A stretch of DNA of 64,000 nt from Winogradskyella psychrotolerans (GCF_018860565.1 NZ_JAHKPS010000012.1:23787-87786); one strand, 5' to 3'; counted from the first letter of the stretch, positions 17,107 through 25,654 are shown. Numbers and translations are program-made. Notes: a model not told the origin generated them from the letters alone.

Positions 17107-18183
17107 ATGGAACTATTTTGGTATATCGTTTTAATGACAATGTTAGCTGTTTATGTGATTTTAGACGGTTACGATTTTGGAGCAGGAATCATACATCTGT
17201 TTTTTGCAAAAGAAGAAAAAGATAAAAAAGCTATAACCAATGCTATTGGTCCATTTTGGGATGCTAATGAAGTTTGGTTAATTGCGGCAGGAGGTGTTTT
17301 GTTTTTTGCATTTCCTACATTATATGCATCGTCGTTTAGTGGGTTTTATTTACCTCTAATCATGATTTTATGGCTACTTATTTTTAGAGCAATCGGTTTA
17401 GAACTCAGAGGTCAAATTCACAATAAAATGTGGGAATCCATTTGGGATAAAGCTTTTGGAATTGCTAGCTTATTGTTAGCGCTCTTTTTTGGTGTTGCAT
17501 TGGGTAACGTTGTAAGAGGAGTTAACTTAGGGAATGTGGTTAATGGAGTTTCTACCTATGAAGCTCATTATTTCTTTCTACCACTTTGGAATCCAACTTT
17601 TAGCCCGCAAGCAGAACAATTAGGGATTTTAGATTGGTTTACAGTACTACTAGGAATCATCGGTGTTGTAGCTTTGACCATACATGGTGCGAATTGGATT
17701 ATTTTTAAAACGAATGCAAACATTAATGAAAAATTAAAGAAAGTGGTCTTCAATCTAAATATAGTGTTGTCAGTTTTAGTGATTATTTCCCTTTTGATTT
17801 GGCATATTATTGAACCACAACCATTTCATAATTTTATAGATAATCCTTGGTTATGGGTTTTTCCTATAATTACGTTTACGGGATTGTTTGGCTTATTTAA
17901 GGTGAAAACGTTTAAAAAACATGGCATGGGCTTCTTGTTTTCTTCTTTATTTCTAGGGGGAGGTTTAGCATCCACAGTGGCATCAATTTTTCCAAAAGTA
18001 TTGCCTTCTACCAATAGCATTAATCCAGATTTAACCTTGTATAATGTAGCAGCTCACGAATATGGATTGTCGGTTGGTGTATATTGGTTTGTAATTGCAG
18101 CAGTTTTAGTCGCTATTTATATGATTATTCAATATAAAGTCTTTAAAGGAAAAATGGATGATGTTGGTTATGGAGAGCATTAA
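17107..18183 (+). CDS. cydB: Cytochrome bd ubiquinol oxidase subunit II
   Basis: A 358-aa membrane protein with eight or so helices. It starts with the strongly conserved CydB block including LDGYDFGAG, and continues with AIGPFWDANEVWLIAAGG, the usual subunit II signature. CydB pairs with CydA as the second large subunit of the bd oxidase. It begins 2 bp after cydA, and the small membrane gene starts 14 bp after it. No CydX-like short peptide is evident. The assignment is certain from the motifs and context. Confidence 0.96.
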   Translation: MELFWYIVLMTMLAVYVILDGYDFGAGIIHLFFAKEEKDKKAITNAIGPFWDANEVWLIAAGGVLFFAFPTLYASSFSGFYLPLIMILWLLIFRAIGLELRGQIHNKMWESIWDKAFGIASLLLALFFGVALGNVVRGVNLGNVVNGVSTYEAHYFFLPLWNPTFSPQAEQLGILDWFTVLLGIIGVVALTIHGANWIIFKTNANINEKLKKVVFNLNIVLSVLVIISLLIWHIIEPQPFHNFIDNPWLWVFPIITFTGLFGLFKVKTFKKHGMGFLFSSLFLGGGLASTVASIFPKVLPSTNSINPDLTLYNVAAHEYGLSVGVYWFVIAAVLVAIYMIIQYKVFKGKMDDVGYGEH

Positions 18184-18197
18184 TTAATAGTGTTATT

Positions 18198-18494
18198 ATG
18201 ACGGGTACTTTAATTTCTTTAATTAGTATTTTCATAGGAATCATTTCTTCCAATGTATTTGGATATTTTAAAAAGAAGTATTCTTTTGGCTTTACAGGAA
18301 ATACATTAATTGGCGTATTTGGAAGTATCTTATTGGTCAAAACTTTTGGAAGATTGGGGTTTGATCCATGGCACATAATGAATGATGGAGATTTTGATGG
18401 TTTAAGATTAACAATCAATTTGTTTGTGTCTGCTTTAGGCGGTATTCTAGGTCTTATATTTGCTAAAATGATTTATAATAAAATGAATAAATAG
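18198..18494 (+). CDS. Small membrane protein in cydAB operon (98 aa)
   Basis: A 98-aa protein with three hydrophobic stretches (2-22, 32-48, 70-90) separated by short polar loops. Glycine-rich segments (FTGNTLIGVFGSILL and LGGILGLIFAKMI) recall the GlsB/YeaQ/YmgE small membrane family, but the match is not strong. It starts 14 bp after cydB and ends just before the operon's terminator, so it is co-expressed with the oxidase. It is too large for CydX and lacks its signature. A role in oxidase assembly or membrane stress is possible but only inferred from position. Confidence 0.7.
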   Translation: MTGTLISLISIFIGIISSNVFGYFKKKYSFGFTGNTLIGVFGSILLVKTFGRLGFDPWHIMNDGDFDGLRLTINLFVSALGGILGLIFAKMIYNKMNK

Positions 18495-18520
18495 AGTGCC
18501 TAAAACAGAATTCAAAAGTT

Positions 18521-18558
18521 AAAAAATAATCAAACAGATGATGGTTTGATTATTTTTT
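18521..18558 (+). terminator. Intrinsic terminator of the cyd operon
   Basis: A perfect 15-bp AT-rich stem (18521-18535 with 18544-18558), an 8-nt loop and a run of T in the right arm. It separates the cyd operon from the TetR operon. Confidence 0.85.
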
Positions 18559-18559
18559 G

Positions 18560-18583
18560 TAAATTTATTAACCAATTGGTTAA
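18560..18583 (+). promoter_or_regulatory. TetR-type operator at the efflux operon promoter
   Basis: A perfect 16-bp palindrome TTAACCAATTGGTTAA (18568-18583) lies 14 bp upstream of the TetR start codon. A -7 element TAAATTTA (18560-18567) directly adjoins it, so the palindrome covers the expected transcription start. That is the arrangement of an autorepressor operator. Confidence 0.75.
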
Positions 18584-18597
18584 ACCATATAGTTGAA

Positions 18598-19212
18598 ATG
18601 AAAAAAACAAAAGACGAAAATACCGAAGAGCTAATACTAAATGCCGCAAAACACATTTTTCAATCTAAAGGAATGGTTGGCGCACGAATGCAAGAAATAG
18701 CCGATAAGGCAGGTATTAATAAAGCGATGTTGCATTATTACTATAGAAATAAGCAGTTATTGTTTGAAGCTGTTTTTAAGAATGCGTTTTCGTTGTTAGC
18801 ACCACAATTGAATGCCGTTTTAAATGATGATTCTTCTATTGAAGATAAAGTGAAAAATTTCACATTAAACTATATAAACTTTATAGCAAAGCATCCGTAT
18901 TTGCCAAATTTTATTATTCAAGAACTCAATAGGAATCCAGGTTTTCTTTTAAAAATGAAAGATAATCCAGCTTTTCCCAATATTGAAAAGTTTAAGAAAC
19001 AAGTTGCTCAAGAAGTTGAAAATGGTATTCTAAAACCCATTAGTGCCGAACAATTATTTATCAATATTATGGCTTTAAACGTTTTTCCGTTTGTGGCAAA
19101 ACCTTTACTTGTGGCATTCACTAATACCGACGATGAAACCTATAAACAACTCATAGAGGATCGTAAAACGGAAGTTGCCGACTTTATTATTAATTCTATA
19201 AAGCATACTTAA
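18598..19212 (+). CDS. TetR/AcrR-family regulator of the ABC efflux operon
   Basis: A 204-aa repressor. The N-terminal helix-turn-helix covers about residues 8-55 (ILNAAKHIFQSKGMVGARMQEIADKAGINKAMLHYYY, shown in part by AGINKAMLHYYYRNK). A ligand-binding helical domain follows. It is the first gene of an operon: its stop is 1 bp before the TolC-family gene, which is followed by HlyD and ABC-2 components. This layout resembles the TetR-controlled ybhG-ybhFSR efflux operon of enterobacteria. The 16-bp palindrome over the promoter is its likely operator. The inducer is unknown. Confidence 0.9.
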   Translation: MKKTKDENTEELILNAAKHIFQSKGMVGARMQEIADKAGINKAMLHYYYRNKQLLFEAVFKNAFSLLAPQLNAVLNDDSSIEDKVKNFTLNYINFIAKHPYLPNFIIQELNRNPGFLLKMKDNPAFPNIEKFKKQVAQEVENGILKPISAEQLFINIMALNVFPFVAKPLLVAFTNTDDETYKQLIEDRKTEVADFIINSIKHT

Positions 19213-19213
19213 A

Positions 19214-20464
19214 ATGAAGCAGTTAGTCCTCATCTTATTACTATCAATTGGATGGTCAAGTTTTGCGCAACAAAACATTACATTAGAAGAATGTTATGAT
19301 TTGGTGACAGAAAACTATCCATTGGCAAAACAGTCAAAACTTTTAGAGGCGCAAAATAAATTGGATACAGAAGTTATTTCGACTTCAAAATTACCTCAGT
19401 TAAGCTTAGATGCGCAAGCAACCTATCAATCGGATGTGATTGAGTTTCCTTTGGCAATGTCTGAAATCGAACCCTTAAATAAAGACCAATATCGTGCGAC
19501 TGTTTCTGTAAACCAATTAATTTATAATGGAGGAGCAACAGCAGCGTCTTTAGATTTAAAATCCGCGCAACTAAAAACGAAACAAAAACAAGTAGAAGTC
19601 AGTTTGTATCAACTCAAACAGCAAATTAACCAACTCTATTTTTCTGTGTTGTTAGCGCAAGAATCTCAGTTGTTATTAAAAGCGAAAAAAGCGCAATTAG
19701 AAGCAAAACTTAAAGAAGTACAATCAGGAATTAAGTATGGTGTTATTTTACCAACTTCAGATAAAGTTTTAGAGGCTGAATTATTAAAAATAAACCAACA
19801 ATGCAACGCATTAGAAAGTAATAAAGCAACCCTTATTGAAACATTATCTAGTTTAATAGGGCAATCAATAGGTGCTTCAACAACATTTCAAAAACCACTT
19901 ATAGAAACACAGTTACGAACAGAATTAGCAAGACCAGAACTGGAATTATTTCAATTTAAAAAAGATGAAATTAAAAATTCTGAAACACTGTTGTCTAAAC
20001 TAAACGCACCTAAATTACTTGGTTTTGCAACAGGTGGTTATGGAAATCCAGGATTAAATATGTTAGATAATTCGTTTCAAACATTTTACACGGTTGGTGT
20101 TAAAGTGAATTGGAATGTTTTCGATTGGAATGCGAACAAAAAACAAAGAGCATCTTTAGTGATCAACAAAGATTTTATAGAGAATGAAACCGAAATTTTT
20201 AAACTCAATACTACCATTGCGCTAAATCAACAACAAAAAGAAATCGATAAAATTGAATCTTTTATTACTTCAGATTTAGAAATAATTAATCTTAGAAAAG
20301 ACGTGCTAAAATCGGCAGATTCACAACTTAAAAATGGTGTGATTACATCTTCGGCATACATCACAGAACTTACTAATTTATACGAAGATGAGAACACCTT
20401 GATAAAACATAACATTCAGTTACAATTGGCAAAAGCAAATTATAATGTCATTAAAGGACAATAG
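19214..20464 (+). CDS. TolC-family outer membrane efflux protein
   Basis: A 416-aa outer-membrane channel protein with a signal peptide (1-18, ending SFAQ). Long alpha-helical heptad regions (about 130-215 and 325-415) and two repeated halves are typical of TolC/OEP proteins. It provides the outer-membrane exit for the HlyD-ABC system encoded downstream. It starts 1 bp after the TetR stop, implying coupled translation. A 95-bp spacer with the intergenic repeat separates it from the HlyD gene. The transported substrate is unknown. Confidence 0.9.
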   Translation: MKQLVLILLLSIGWSSFAQQNITLEECYDLVTENYPLAKQSKLLEAQNKLDTEVISTSKLPQLSLDAQATYQSDVIEFPLAMSEIEPLNKDQYRATVSVNQLIYNGGATAASLDLKSAQLKTKQKQVEVSLYQLKQQINQLYFSVLLAQESQLLLKAKKAQLEAKLKEVQSGIKYGVILPTSDKVLEAELLKINQQCNALESNKATLIETLSSLIGQSIGASTTFQKPLIETQLRTELARPELELFQFKKDEIKNSETLLSKLNAPKLLGFATGGYGNPGLNMLDNSFQTFYTVGVKVNWNVFDWNANKKQRASLVINKDFIENETEIFKLNTTIALNQQQKEIDKIESFITSDLEIINLRKDVLKSADSQLKNGVITSSAYITELTNLYEDENTLIKHNIQLQLAKANYNVIKGQ

Positions 20465-20478
20465 AAGAAGATCTAATA

Positions 20479-20543
20479 GATTCCGCAGATTAGAGTAGAG
20501 AAATAAATAGTAAGATCTGCGAAAATCAGCGAAATCTGCGGGA
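20479..20543 (+). repeat. Flavobacterial intergenic inverted repeat
   Basis: A spacer with inverted CCGCAGATT and AATCTGCGG ends, plus a GATCTGCGAAAATCAGCG core. The same word family recurs at 23675, 24152, 24354 and 37018. It sits between TolC and HlyD inside the operon. Confidence 0.7.
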
Positions 20544-20559
20544 AACAAAAACCATAAAT

Positions 20560-21471
20560 ATGAAAAATAATAAATACATACTAGGGCTAAGTATTATCGT
20601 TTTTAGCTTGTTTTCTTGTAGAAACAACAACGGAAAAGCAGACGGTTACGGCAATTTTGAAGCCACAGAAATAACCATTTCAGCCGAAACTAATGGAAAA
20701 CTAATGCAGTTTAATCTCGATGAAGGAGATGTGCTTCAAAAAGAACAATTTATTGGTTATATAGATACCATTTCTTTAGCATTAAAACGTGAGCAGTTAG
20801 AGGTTTCTAAAGCTGTTATTGCTTCAAAATCTAAAGGAGTCTTATCTCAAATAGCGGTTTTGAATTCTAAATTAAAAACAGCAAATACCAATAAAACACG
20901 AATAGAAAATCTGATAAAAGATAATGCAGGAACGCAAAAGCAATTAGATGATATAACAGGAGAAATTGATGTCATAAAAAATCAAATTAGAAGTGTCGAA
21001 ATTCAAAATGCACCTGTGGTTAATGAATTGAAATCTATTGATGTGCAGTTAAAACAAATTGACGACCAAATCCATAAAAGTAAAATTGTAAATCCTGTAA
21101 ACGGAACCGTTTTAACCAAATACGCAGAACCAAATGAAATTACTGCTTTTGGAAAACCGTTGTATAAAATTGCCGATTTAACCACCATGCAATTACGAGT
21201 TTATATAAGTGAAACACAATTGGCTAATATTAAAATAGGACAAGAGGTAACGGTTAAAATTGATGATGGAGATAGTATGAAATCGTATAATGGTACTATT
21301 AGTTGGATTGCTTCGGAAGCAGAATTCACACCAAAAATAATTCAGACTAAAGAAGAACGTGTGGCCTTAGTTTATGCCGTAAAAGTGGATGTTAAAAACG
21401 ATGGAAGCTTAAAAATTGGAATGCCTGCCGAACTATGGCTAAATGCTTCGGAGGAACCTATGAATAATTAA
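20560..21471 (+). CDS. HlyD-family periplasmic adaptor lipoprotein
   Basis: A 303-aa membrane-fusion protein. The N-terminus is a lipoprotein signal (LFSCRN; acylated cysteine near residue 20). A short lipoyl-like half (about 38-70), a long coiled-coil hairpin (about 75-160), a second lipoyl half (VNPVNGTVLTKYAEPNE) and a beta-barrel domain follow. It links the inner-membrane ABC permeases to the TolC channel. The best counterparts are YbhG-type adaptors of ABC-2 exporters. An OsmC gene follows after 30 bp, then the ATPases. Confidence 0.9.
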   Translation: MKNNKYILGLSIIVFSLFSCRNNNGKADGYGNFEATEITISAETNGKLMQFNLDEGDVLQKEQFIGYIDTISLALKREQLEVSKAVIASKSKGVLSQIAVLNSKLKTANTNKTRIENLIKDNAGTQKQLDDITGEIDVIKNQIRSVEIQNAPVVNELKSIDVQLKQIDDQIHKSKIVNPVNGTVLTKYAEPNEITAFGKPLYKIADLTTMQLRVYISETQLANIKIGQEVTVKIDDGDSMKSYNGTISWIASEAEFTPKIIQTKEERVALVYAVKVDVKNDGSLKIGMPAELWLNASEEPMNN

Positions 21472-21501
21472 ATAAAAAACCATAACTAAAATTATAGAAT
21501 C

Positions 21502-21960
21502 ATGGAAAAACATATTTATAACGTCGATATTAAATGGACGCAAGACAGAAAAGGAACCATGTGTTCCCCAGAATTGAAAAATGAGGCAACTAATGAAACT
21601 AATTGCATTGAAGTGGCAACACCACCAGAATTCCCTGGCGGAATGCCAAATATTTGGTCACCAGAGCATTTATTTACAGCAGCAGTAAGTAGTTGTTTAA
21701 TGACTACCTTTTTAGCAATAGCAGAATATTCAAAATTAGAATTTGTGAGTTTTGCATGTGGTTCTAAAGGTGTTCTAGAAAAAGTGGATGGTAAATTTGT
21801 AATAAGTGAAGTGTTATTATTTCCTGAAGTTGTAATTACAGACGCAGCTAAAAGAGAACGTACAGAACGTATTTTAGAAAAATCGGAAAAAGCCTGTTTA
21901 ATTTCAAATTCTGTGACTTCAAAAATTACAATGGAAGCTAAAATTATAGTTCAAAATTAA
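21502..21960 (+). CDS. OsmC-family protein in efflux operon
   Basis: A 152-aa stand-alone OsmC-like protein. The two expected redox cysteines are C65 (in AVSSCLMTTFLAIAEYSKLE) and C132 (in KACLISNSV), which is the Ohr/OsmC arrangement for reducing organic hydroperoxides. It lies between the HlyD gene and the first ABC ATPase (which starts 6 bp later), so it is probably co-expressed with the exporter. A second OsmC domain is found in the fusion protein at 792. The link with efflux may reflect coping with the same toxic compounds, but that is inference. Confidence 0.88.
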   Translation: MEKHIYNVDIKWTQDRKGTMCSPELKNEATNETNCIEVATPPEFPGGMPNIWSPEHLFTAAVSSCLMTTFLAIAEYSKLEFVSFACGSKGVLEKVDGKFVISEVLLFPEVVITDAAKRERTERILEKSEKACLISNSVTSKITMEAKIIVQN

Positions 21961-21966
21961 AATTTA

Positions 21967-22869
21967 GTGAGTATAACGGTCAACCATATTAGTAAGTCTT
22001 ATAAAAACGTAAAGGCCTTAGAAGATATTTCTTTTCAAGTAAAAGAAGGAGAGCTTTTTGGACTTATTGGTCCTGATGGCGCAGGTAAAACAACGCTGTT
22101 TAGAATTTTAACAACGCTTTTAATTGCTAATGAAGGTTCGGCAACGGTTGCTGATTTTGATGTGGTTGCAGACTATAAAAAGATTCGGAATAATGTAGGC
22201 TATATGCCAGGGAAATTTTCACTCTATCAAGATTTAACGATTGAAGAAAATTTAAATTTTTTCGCAACTATTTTCGGAACAACCATAGAAGAAAACTACG
22301 ATTTAATAAAAGACATTTATGTTCAAATAGAATGTTTTAAAGACCGTCGTGCAGGAAAACTATCGGGTGGAATGAAACAAAAACTAGCTTTATGTTGTGC
22401 TTTAATTCACAAACCAAAAGTATTGTTTTTAGATGAGCCAACAACAGGAGTGGACCCCGTGTCGAGAAAAGAATTTTGGGACATGCTAAAACGTTTACAG
22501 CAAAAAGGCATTACCATTTTAGTATCTACACCCTATATGGATGAAGCTGCTTTGTGTGATAGAATTGCATTAATTCAAAATGGTAAAATTTTGCAGATTG
22601 ATACACCTCAAGCTATAGTGAAACATTACCCAAAAAAGATTTATAATGTTAGGGCAAGCAATACATACCAACTCATAAATGCTTTAAATGATTATGAATA
22701 CAACCATAGTGTTTATCCTTTTGGTGAGTTTGTACATTATACGGATAGCAGAAAAGATTTTAATCCGAAAGATTTAATAGACTATTTAGAATCTAAAGAT
22801 TTATCGCATATAGAAATCGGAAAAACCGAACCAACCATTGAAGATACCTTTATGGAATTGGCGAAATAA
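21967..22869 (+). CDS. ABC transporter ATP-binding protein (first of two)
   Basis: A 300-aa ABC ATPase. Walker A is GPDGAGKTT, the signature is LSGGMKQK and Walker B is VLFLDEPTTGVDP. The C-terminal extension of about 70 residues resembles DrrA/YbhF-type drug exporters. The start is GTG, 6 bp after the OsmC stop. It differs from the usual Walker A in having Asp in place of a second Asn or Ser (GPDGAGKT), a known variant in this family. With the second ATPase at 22941 and permeases at 24541 and 25758, it forms an ABC-2 drug exporter in which the two ATPases are separate polypeptides. Confidence 0.93.
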   Translation: MSITVNHISKSYKNVKALEDISFQVKEGELFGLIGPDGAGKTTLFRILTTLLIANEGSATVADFDVVADYKKIRNNVGYMPGKFSLYQDLTIEENLNFFATIFGTTIEENYDLIKDIYVQIECFKDRRAGKLSGGMKQKLALCCALIHKPKVLFLDEPTTGVDPVSRKEFWDMLKRLQQKGITILVSTPYMDEAALCDRIALIQNGKILQIDTPQAIVKHYPKKIYNVRASNTYQLINALNDYEYNHSVYPFGEFVHYTDSRKDFNPKDLIDYLESKDLSHIEIGKTEPTIEDTFMELAK

Positions 22870-22872
22870 ATG

Positions 22873-22928
22873 TCTGTTCGAGTGCAATCGAGAACTAATA
22901 AGACATCTCGACTGCGCTCGATGAGACA
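22873..22928 (+). repeat. Palindromic intergenic repeat (TCGACTGCGCTCGA type)
   Basis: A 70-bp spacer between the two ATPases holds the word CTCGACTGCGCTCGATGAGA and a degraded partner (GTTCGAGTGCAATCGAGAAC). The same word in the opposite orientation occurs at 25661. It is a REP-like element. Confidence 0.7.
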
Positions 22929-22940
22929 AAAAAGAACTAA

Positions 22941-23669
22941 ATGAACAAAAACAACGTCATAGAAGCTCAAAACCTAACCAAAATGTTTGGAGATTTTACA
23001 GCTGTAGATGCCATTACTTTTGATGTTAAAAAAGGAGAAATATTTGGTTTTCTAGGAGCAAATGGAGCAGGAAAAACAACAGCTATGAAAATGCTGATTG
23101 GGATTTCTAAACCAACGTCCGGTGCTGCAAAAGTTGCAGGATTTGATGTGTTTACTAATACAGAAGATATCAAGAAAAATATTGGTTATATGAGTCAGAA
23201 ATTTGCGTTATATGGCGATTTAACGGTTAAAGAAAATATTACATTTTTTGGAGGAATTTATGGCTTGTCAAGAAAAAGTATCAAAGAGAAATCTGCTGTA
23301 TTAATAGAAGAGTTAGGACTAGAAAAGGTGGCTAGTAAATTAGTAGGATCCTTGCCATTAGGTTGGAAACAAAAACTATCCTTTTCGGTGTCTTTGCTTC
23401 ACGATCCTAAAATTGTGTTTTTAGATGAACCAACAGGTGGAGTAGACCCAATTACGAGACGTCAGTTTTGGGAAATGATTTATAAAGCAGCCCATCAAGG
23501 CACAACTGTTTTTGTAACCACGCATTATATGGATGAAGCTGAATATTGTGATCGTGTATCTATCATGGTAAATGGAAAAATTGAAGCTTTAGATACACCT
23601 AAGAAATTGAAAGAGCAGTTTCAAGTAGATAATATGAATGATGTGTTTTTAAAACTAGCAAGAAGATAG
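22941..23669 (+). CDS. ABC transporter ATP-binding protein (second of two)
   Basis: A 242-aa ABC ATPase with Walker A GANGAGKTT, Walker B IVFLDEPTGGVDP and H-loop VTTHYMDEAEYCD. The signature motif is unusual: GSLPLGWKQKLS stands where LSGG normally is, a change seen in YbhF-like second nucleotide-binding domains. Together with the preceding ATPase it corresponds to the fused two-domain YbhF of other bacteria. The operon order then breaks: a GxxExxY gene and repeats lie between this gene and the permeases. Confidence 0.92.
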   Translation: MNKNNVIEAQNLTKMFGDFTAVDAITFDVKKGEIFGFLGANGAGKTTAMKMLIGISKPTSGAAKVAGFDVFTNTEDIKKNIGYMSQKFALYGDLTVKENITFFGGIYGLSRKSIKEKSAVLIEELGLEKVASKLVGSLPLGWKQKLSFSVSLLHDPKIVFLDEPTGGVDPITRRQFWEMIYKAAHQGTTVFVTTHYMDEAEYCDRVSIMVNGKIEALDTPKKLKEQFQVDNMNDVFLKLARR

Positions 23670-23674
23670 AGAAT

Positions 23675-23745
23675 TTCCTACAGATTTCGCAGAAAATAAC
23701 TTAAATGAAATCTGTGTTTATTCGCGAGATTTACGGAGTAAAATC
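23675..23745 (+). repeat. Intergenic repeat upstream of GxxExxY gene
   Basis: The spacer contains CAGATTTCGCAGAAAATAAC, GAAATCTGTGTTTATTCGCG and GAGATTTACGGAG, members of the same imperfect repeat family seen downstream at 24152-24524. It flanks the GxxExxY gene on its left. Confidence 0.65.
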
Positions 23746-23753
23746 AAATAATT

Positions 23754-24140
23754 ATGGAGGAAAAAACAGAAAATGAAATATCCTATATAATCAGAGGAGC
23801 GATTTTTAAAGTCTATAATGAATTAGGTCCGGGGTTATTCGAGTCTGTATACGAAGCTGTGTTGATGTATGAGTTAGAGAAACAAGGATTATCAGTTAAA
23901 AAACAAGTTCCGTTGCCTGTGTTTTATGATGGTATAGAACTAGAAATTGGCTTCAGATTAGATTTATTAGTTAATAACAAAGTAATAATCGAAATAAAAT
24001 CGGTAGAAACTTTAGCTAAAGTACATCATAAACAAGTTTTGACTTACTTAAAAATTTCAGAATTAAAACTAGGCATTTTAGTGAATTTTAATGTAGATGA
24101 TATAACAAAAGGGATTTTTAGAAAAGTAAATGGATTATAA
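23754..24140 (+). CDS. GxxExxY protein (PDDEXK-like nuclease fold)
   Basis: A 128-aa protein named for its motif, here GLFESVYE (G37, E40, Y43). The remaining PDDEXK-type core is visible: FRLDLLVNNKVIIEIKS supplies D and ExK residues, followed by a helix with KVHHKQVLTYLK. The fold is related to restriction-endonuclease/Cas4-like nucleases, but no activity is established for the family to my knowledge. It lies inside an ABC exporter operon and is flanked on both sides by the same repeat family (23675 and 24152-24524). That suggests insertion as a unit. No transposase or integrase accompanies it. Confidence 0.9.
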   Translation: MEEKTENEISYIIRGAIFKVYNELGPGLFESVYEAVLMYELEKQGLSVKKQVPLPVFYDGIELEIGFRLDLLVNNKVIIEIKSVETLAKVHHKQVLTYLKISELKLGILVNFNVDDITKGIFRKVNGL

Positions 24141-24151
24141 AAAAAATCCCT

Positions 24152-24524
24152 CAGATTTTGCAGAAATGGACTTAAAAAAATCTGCGCTTATCAGTGAAAT
24201 CAGCGGGAGATAGATAGTTATAAAAAATGTCGATCAGATAATGCAGATTTGAGTAGAAAGAGTAAATATCAAATCAATTAAAAAACAAAAAAGATCAGCG
24301 ATAATCTGCGAAATCTGCGGGAGATAGTTATAAAAAACATCCCGCAGATTTCTCAGATTTTGCAGAAATGGACTTAAAAAAAATCTGCGCTTATTAGTGA
24401 AATCAGCGGGAGATAGATAGTTGTAAAAAATGTCAATCAGATAATGCAGGTTTGAGTAGAAAGAGTAAATATCAAATCAATTAAAAAATAAAAAAGATCA
24501 GCGATAATTTGCGAAATCTGCGGG
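24152..24524 (+). repeat. Two tandem 171-bp intergenic repeat units
   Basis: The 400-bp stretch between the GxxExxY and permease genes holds no gene. It contains two near-identical units, 24152-24322 and 24354-24524, starting with CAGATTTTGCAGAAATGGAC and ending with GCGAAATCTGCGGGA; copies begin 202 bp apart. Each has inverted CTGCG/CGCAG words able to fold. Few substitutions separate the copies, so the duplication is recent or maintained. The units are too long and too few to be CRISPR. Confidence 0.85.
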
Positions 24525-24540
24525 AAAAAAGAAATAAATA

Positions 24541-25647
24541 ATGAAAAGATTCATAGGTTTCATAAAAAAAGAATTCTATCACATTTTTAGAGATAGACGC
24601 TCATTGTTTATTCTCTTCGGAATGCCAATAGCACAAATTATGCTATTTGGTTTCGCTATTACCAATGAAATAAATAATGTAGATATCGCTATTCTAGACC
24701 ATTCAAAAGATGCAACAACAAAAGAAATTATTAATAAAATTTCAGCATCAAAATACTTTAGTATCAATCAGTTTATTGACAGAGAAGCCGATATTGAAAC
24801 TATTTTCAAAAAAGGAAAAGTAAAAGCAGTTTTAAATTTCGAAGAAGGTTTCAGTAAAAAGCTAATCAAAGATCATAAAGCTTCTATACAGATTATTACC
24901 GATGCTACAGATCCAAATACAGCAAATACCATAAGTAATTATGTCAATGCCATTCTTCAGCAATATCAAAAAGGATTGCATAAAGACATCACAATCGCCT
25001 ATCAAATTGTACCACAAACCAAAATGGTTTATAATCCAGAATTAAAAAGTGTGTACATGTTTGTTCCTGGTGTTATGACTATTATTTTAATGTTAGTTTC
25101 TGCAATGATGACTTCCATTTCTATCACAAGAGAAAAGGAATTAGGAACTATGGAGATCCTTTTAGTGTCACCAATAAAACCAATTCAGGTTATTGTAGGT
25201 AAAGTGTTTCCTTATATTTTTCTGTCTATTATAAACGCCATTGTCATTGTCGTTTTAAGCATATTTATATTTAAAATGCCAGTGCAAGGAAGCTTATTTT
25301 TATTAGCTTTTGAAAGCGTATTATTTATAATCACAGCATTAGCTTTAGGTATTTTAATCTCAACAATTTCTGCTACGCAACAAACAGCAATGATGATTTC
25401 TTTAATGGGATTAATGCTACCCGTAATTCTATTATCAGGTTTTATTTTTCCAATTTCGAGCATGCCTTTACCATTGCAAGTGATTAGTAACATCATTCCT
25501 GCAAAATGGTTTATCATCATCATAAAAGGGATTATGCTAAAAGGCGTAGGATTGCAATATATATGGAAAGAAACCTTGATTTTAGTTGGAATGACCATCT
25601 TTTTTATTGGATTAAGTGTGAAGAAATATAAAATACGATTAGAGTAA
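24541..25647 (+). CDS. ABC-2 type permease (first)
   Basis: A 368-aa membrane protein of the ABC-2/DrrB-YhhJ class. One N-terminal helix (about 23-42) is followed by a large extracytoplasmic domain (about 45-170), then five helices in the C-terminal half. The conserved TREKELGTMEILLVSPIK block connects to the ATPase interface. It pairs with the second permease at 25758 and the ATPases upstream. The ATG is only 16 bp after the repeat region, so the repeats may influence its expression. The substrate is unknown. Confidence 0.92.
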   Translation: MKRFIGFIKKEFYHIFRDRRSLFILFGMPIAQIMLFGFAITNEINNVDIAILDHSKDATTKEIINKISASKYFSINQFIDREADIETIFKKGKVKAVLNFEEGFSKKLIKDHKASIQIITDATDPNTANTISNYVNAILQQYQKGLHKDITIAYQIVPQTKMVYNPELKSVYMFVPGVMTIILMLVSAMMTSISITREKELGTMEILLVSPIKPIQVIVGKVFPYIFLSIINAIVIVVLSIFIFKMPVQGSLFLLAFESVLFIITALALGILISTISATQQTAMMISLMGLMLPVILLSGFIFPISSMPLPLQVISNIIPAKWFIIIIKGIMLKGVGLQYIWKETLILVGMTIFFIGLSVKKYKIRLE

Positions 25648-25654
25648 AAGAGTA

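Noticed and set aside
24141..24540. Possible CRISPR array because of regular repeats
   Set aside because: Only two units of 171 bp occur, the intervening 31 bp is not spacer-like, and no cas genes are nearby. It is an intergenic repeat.
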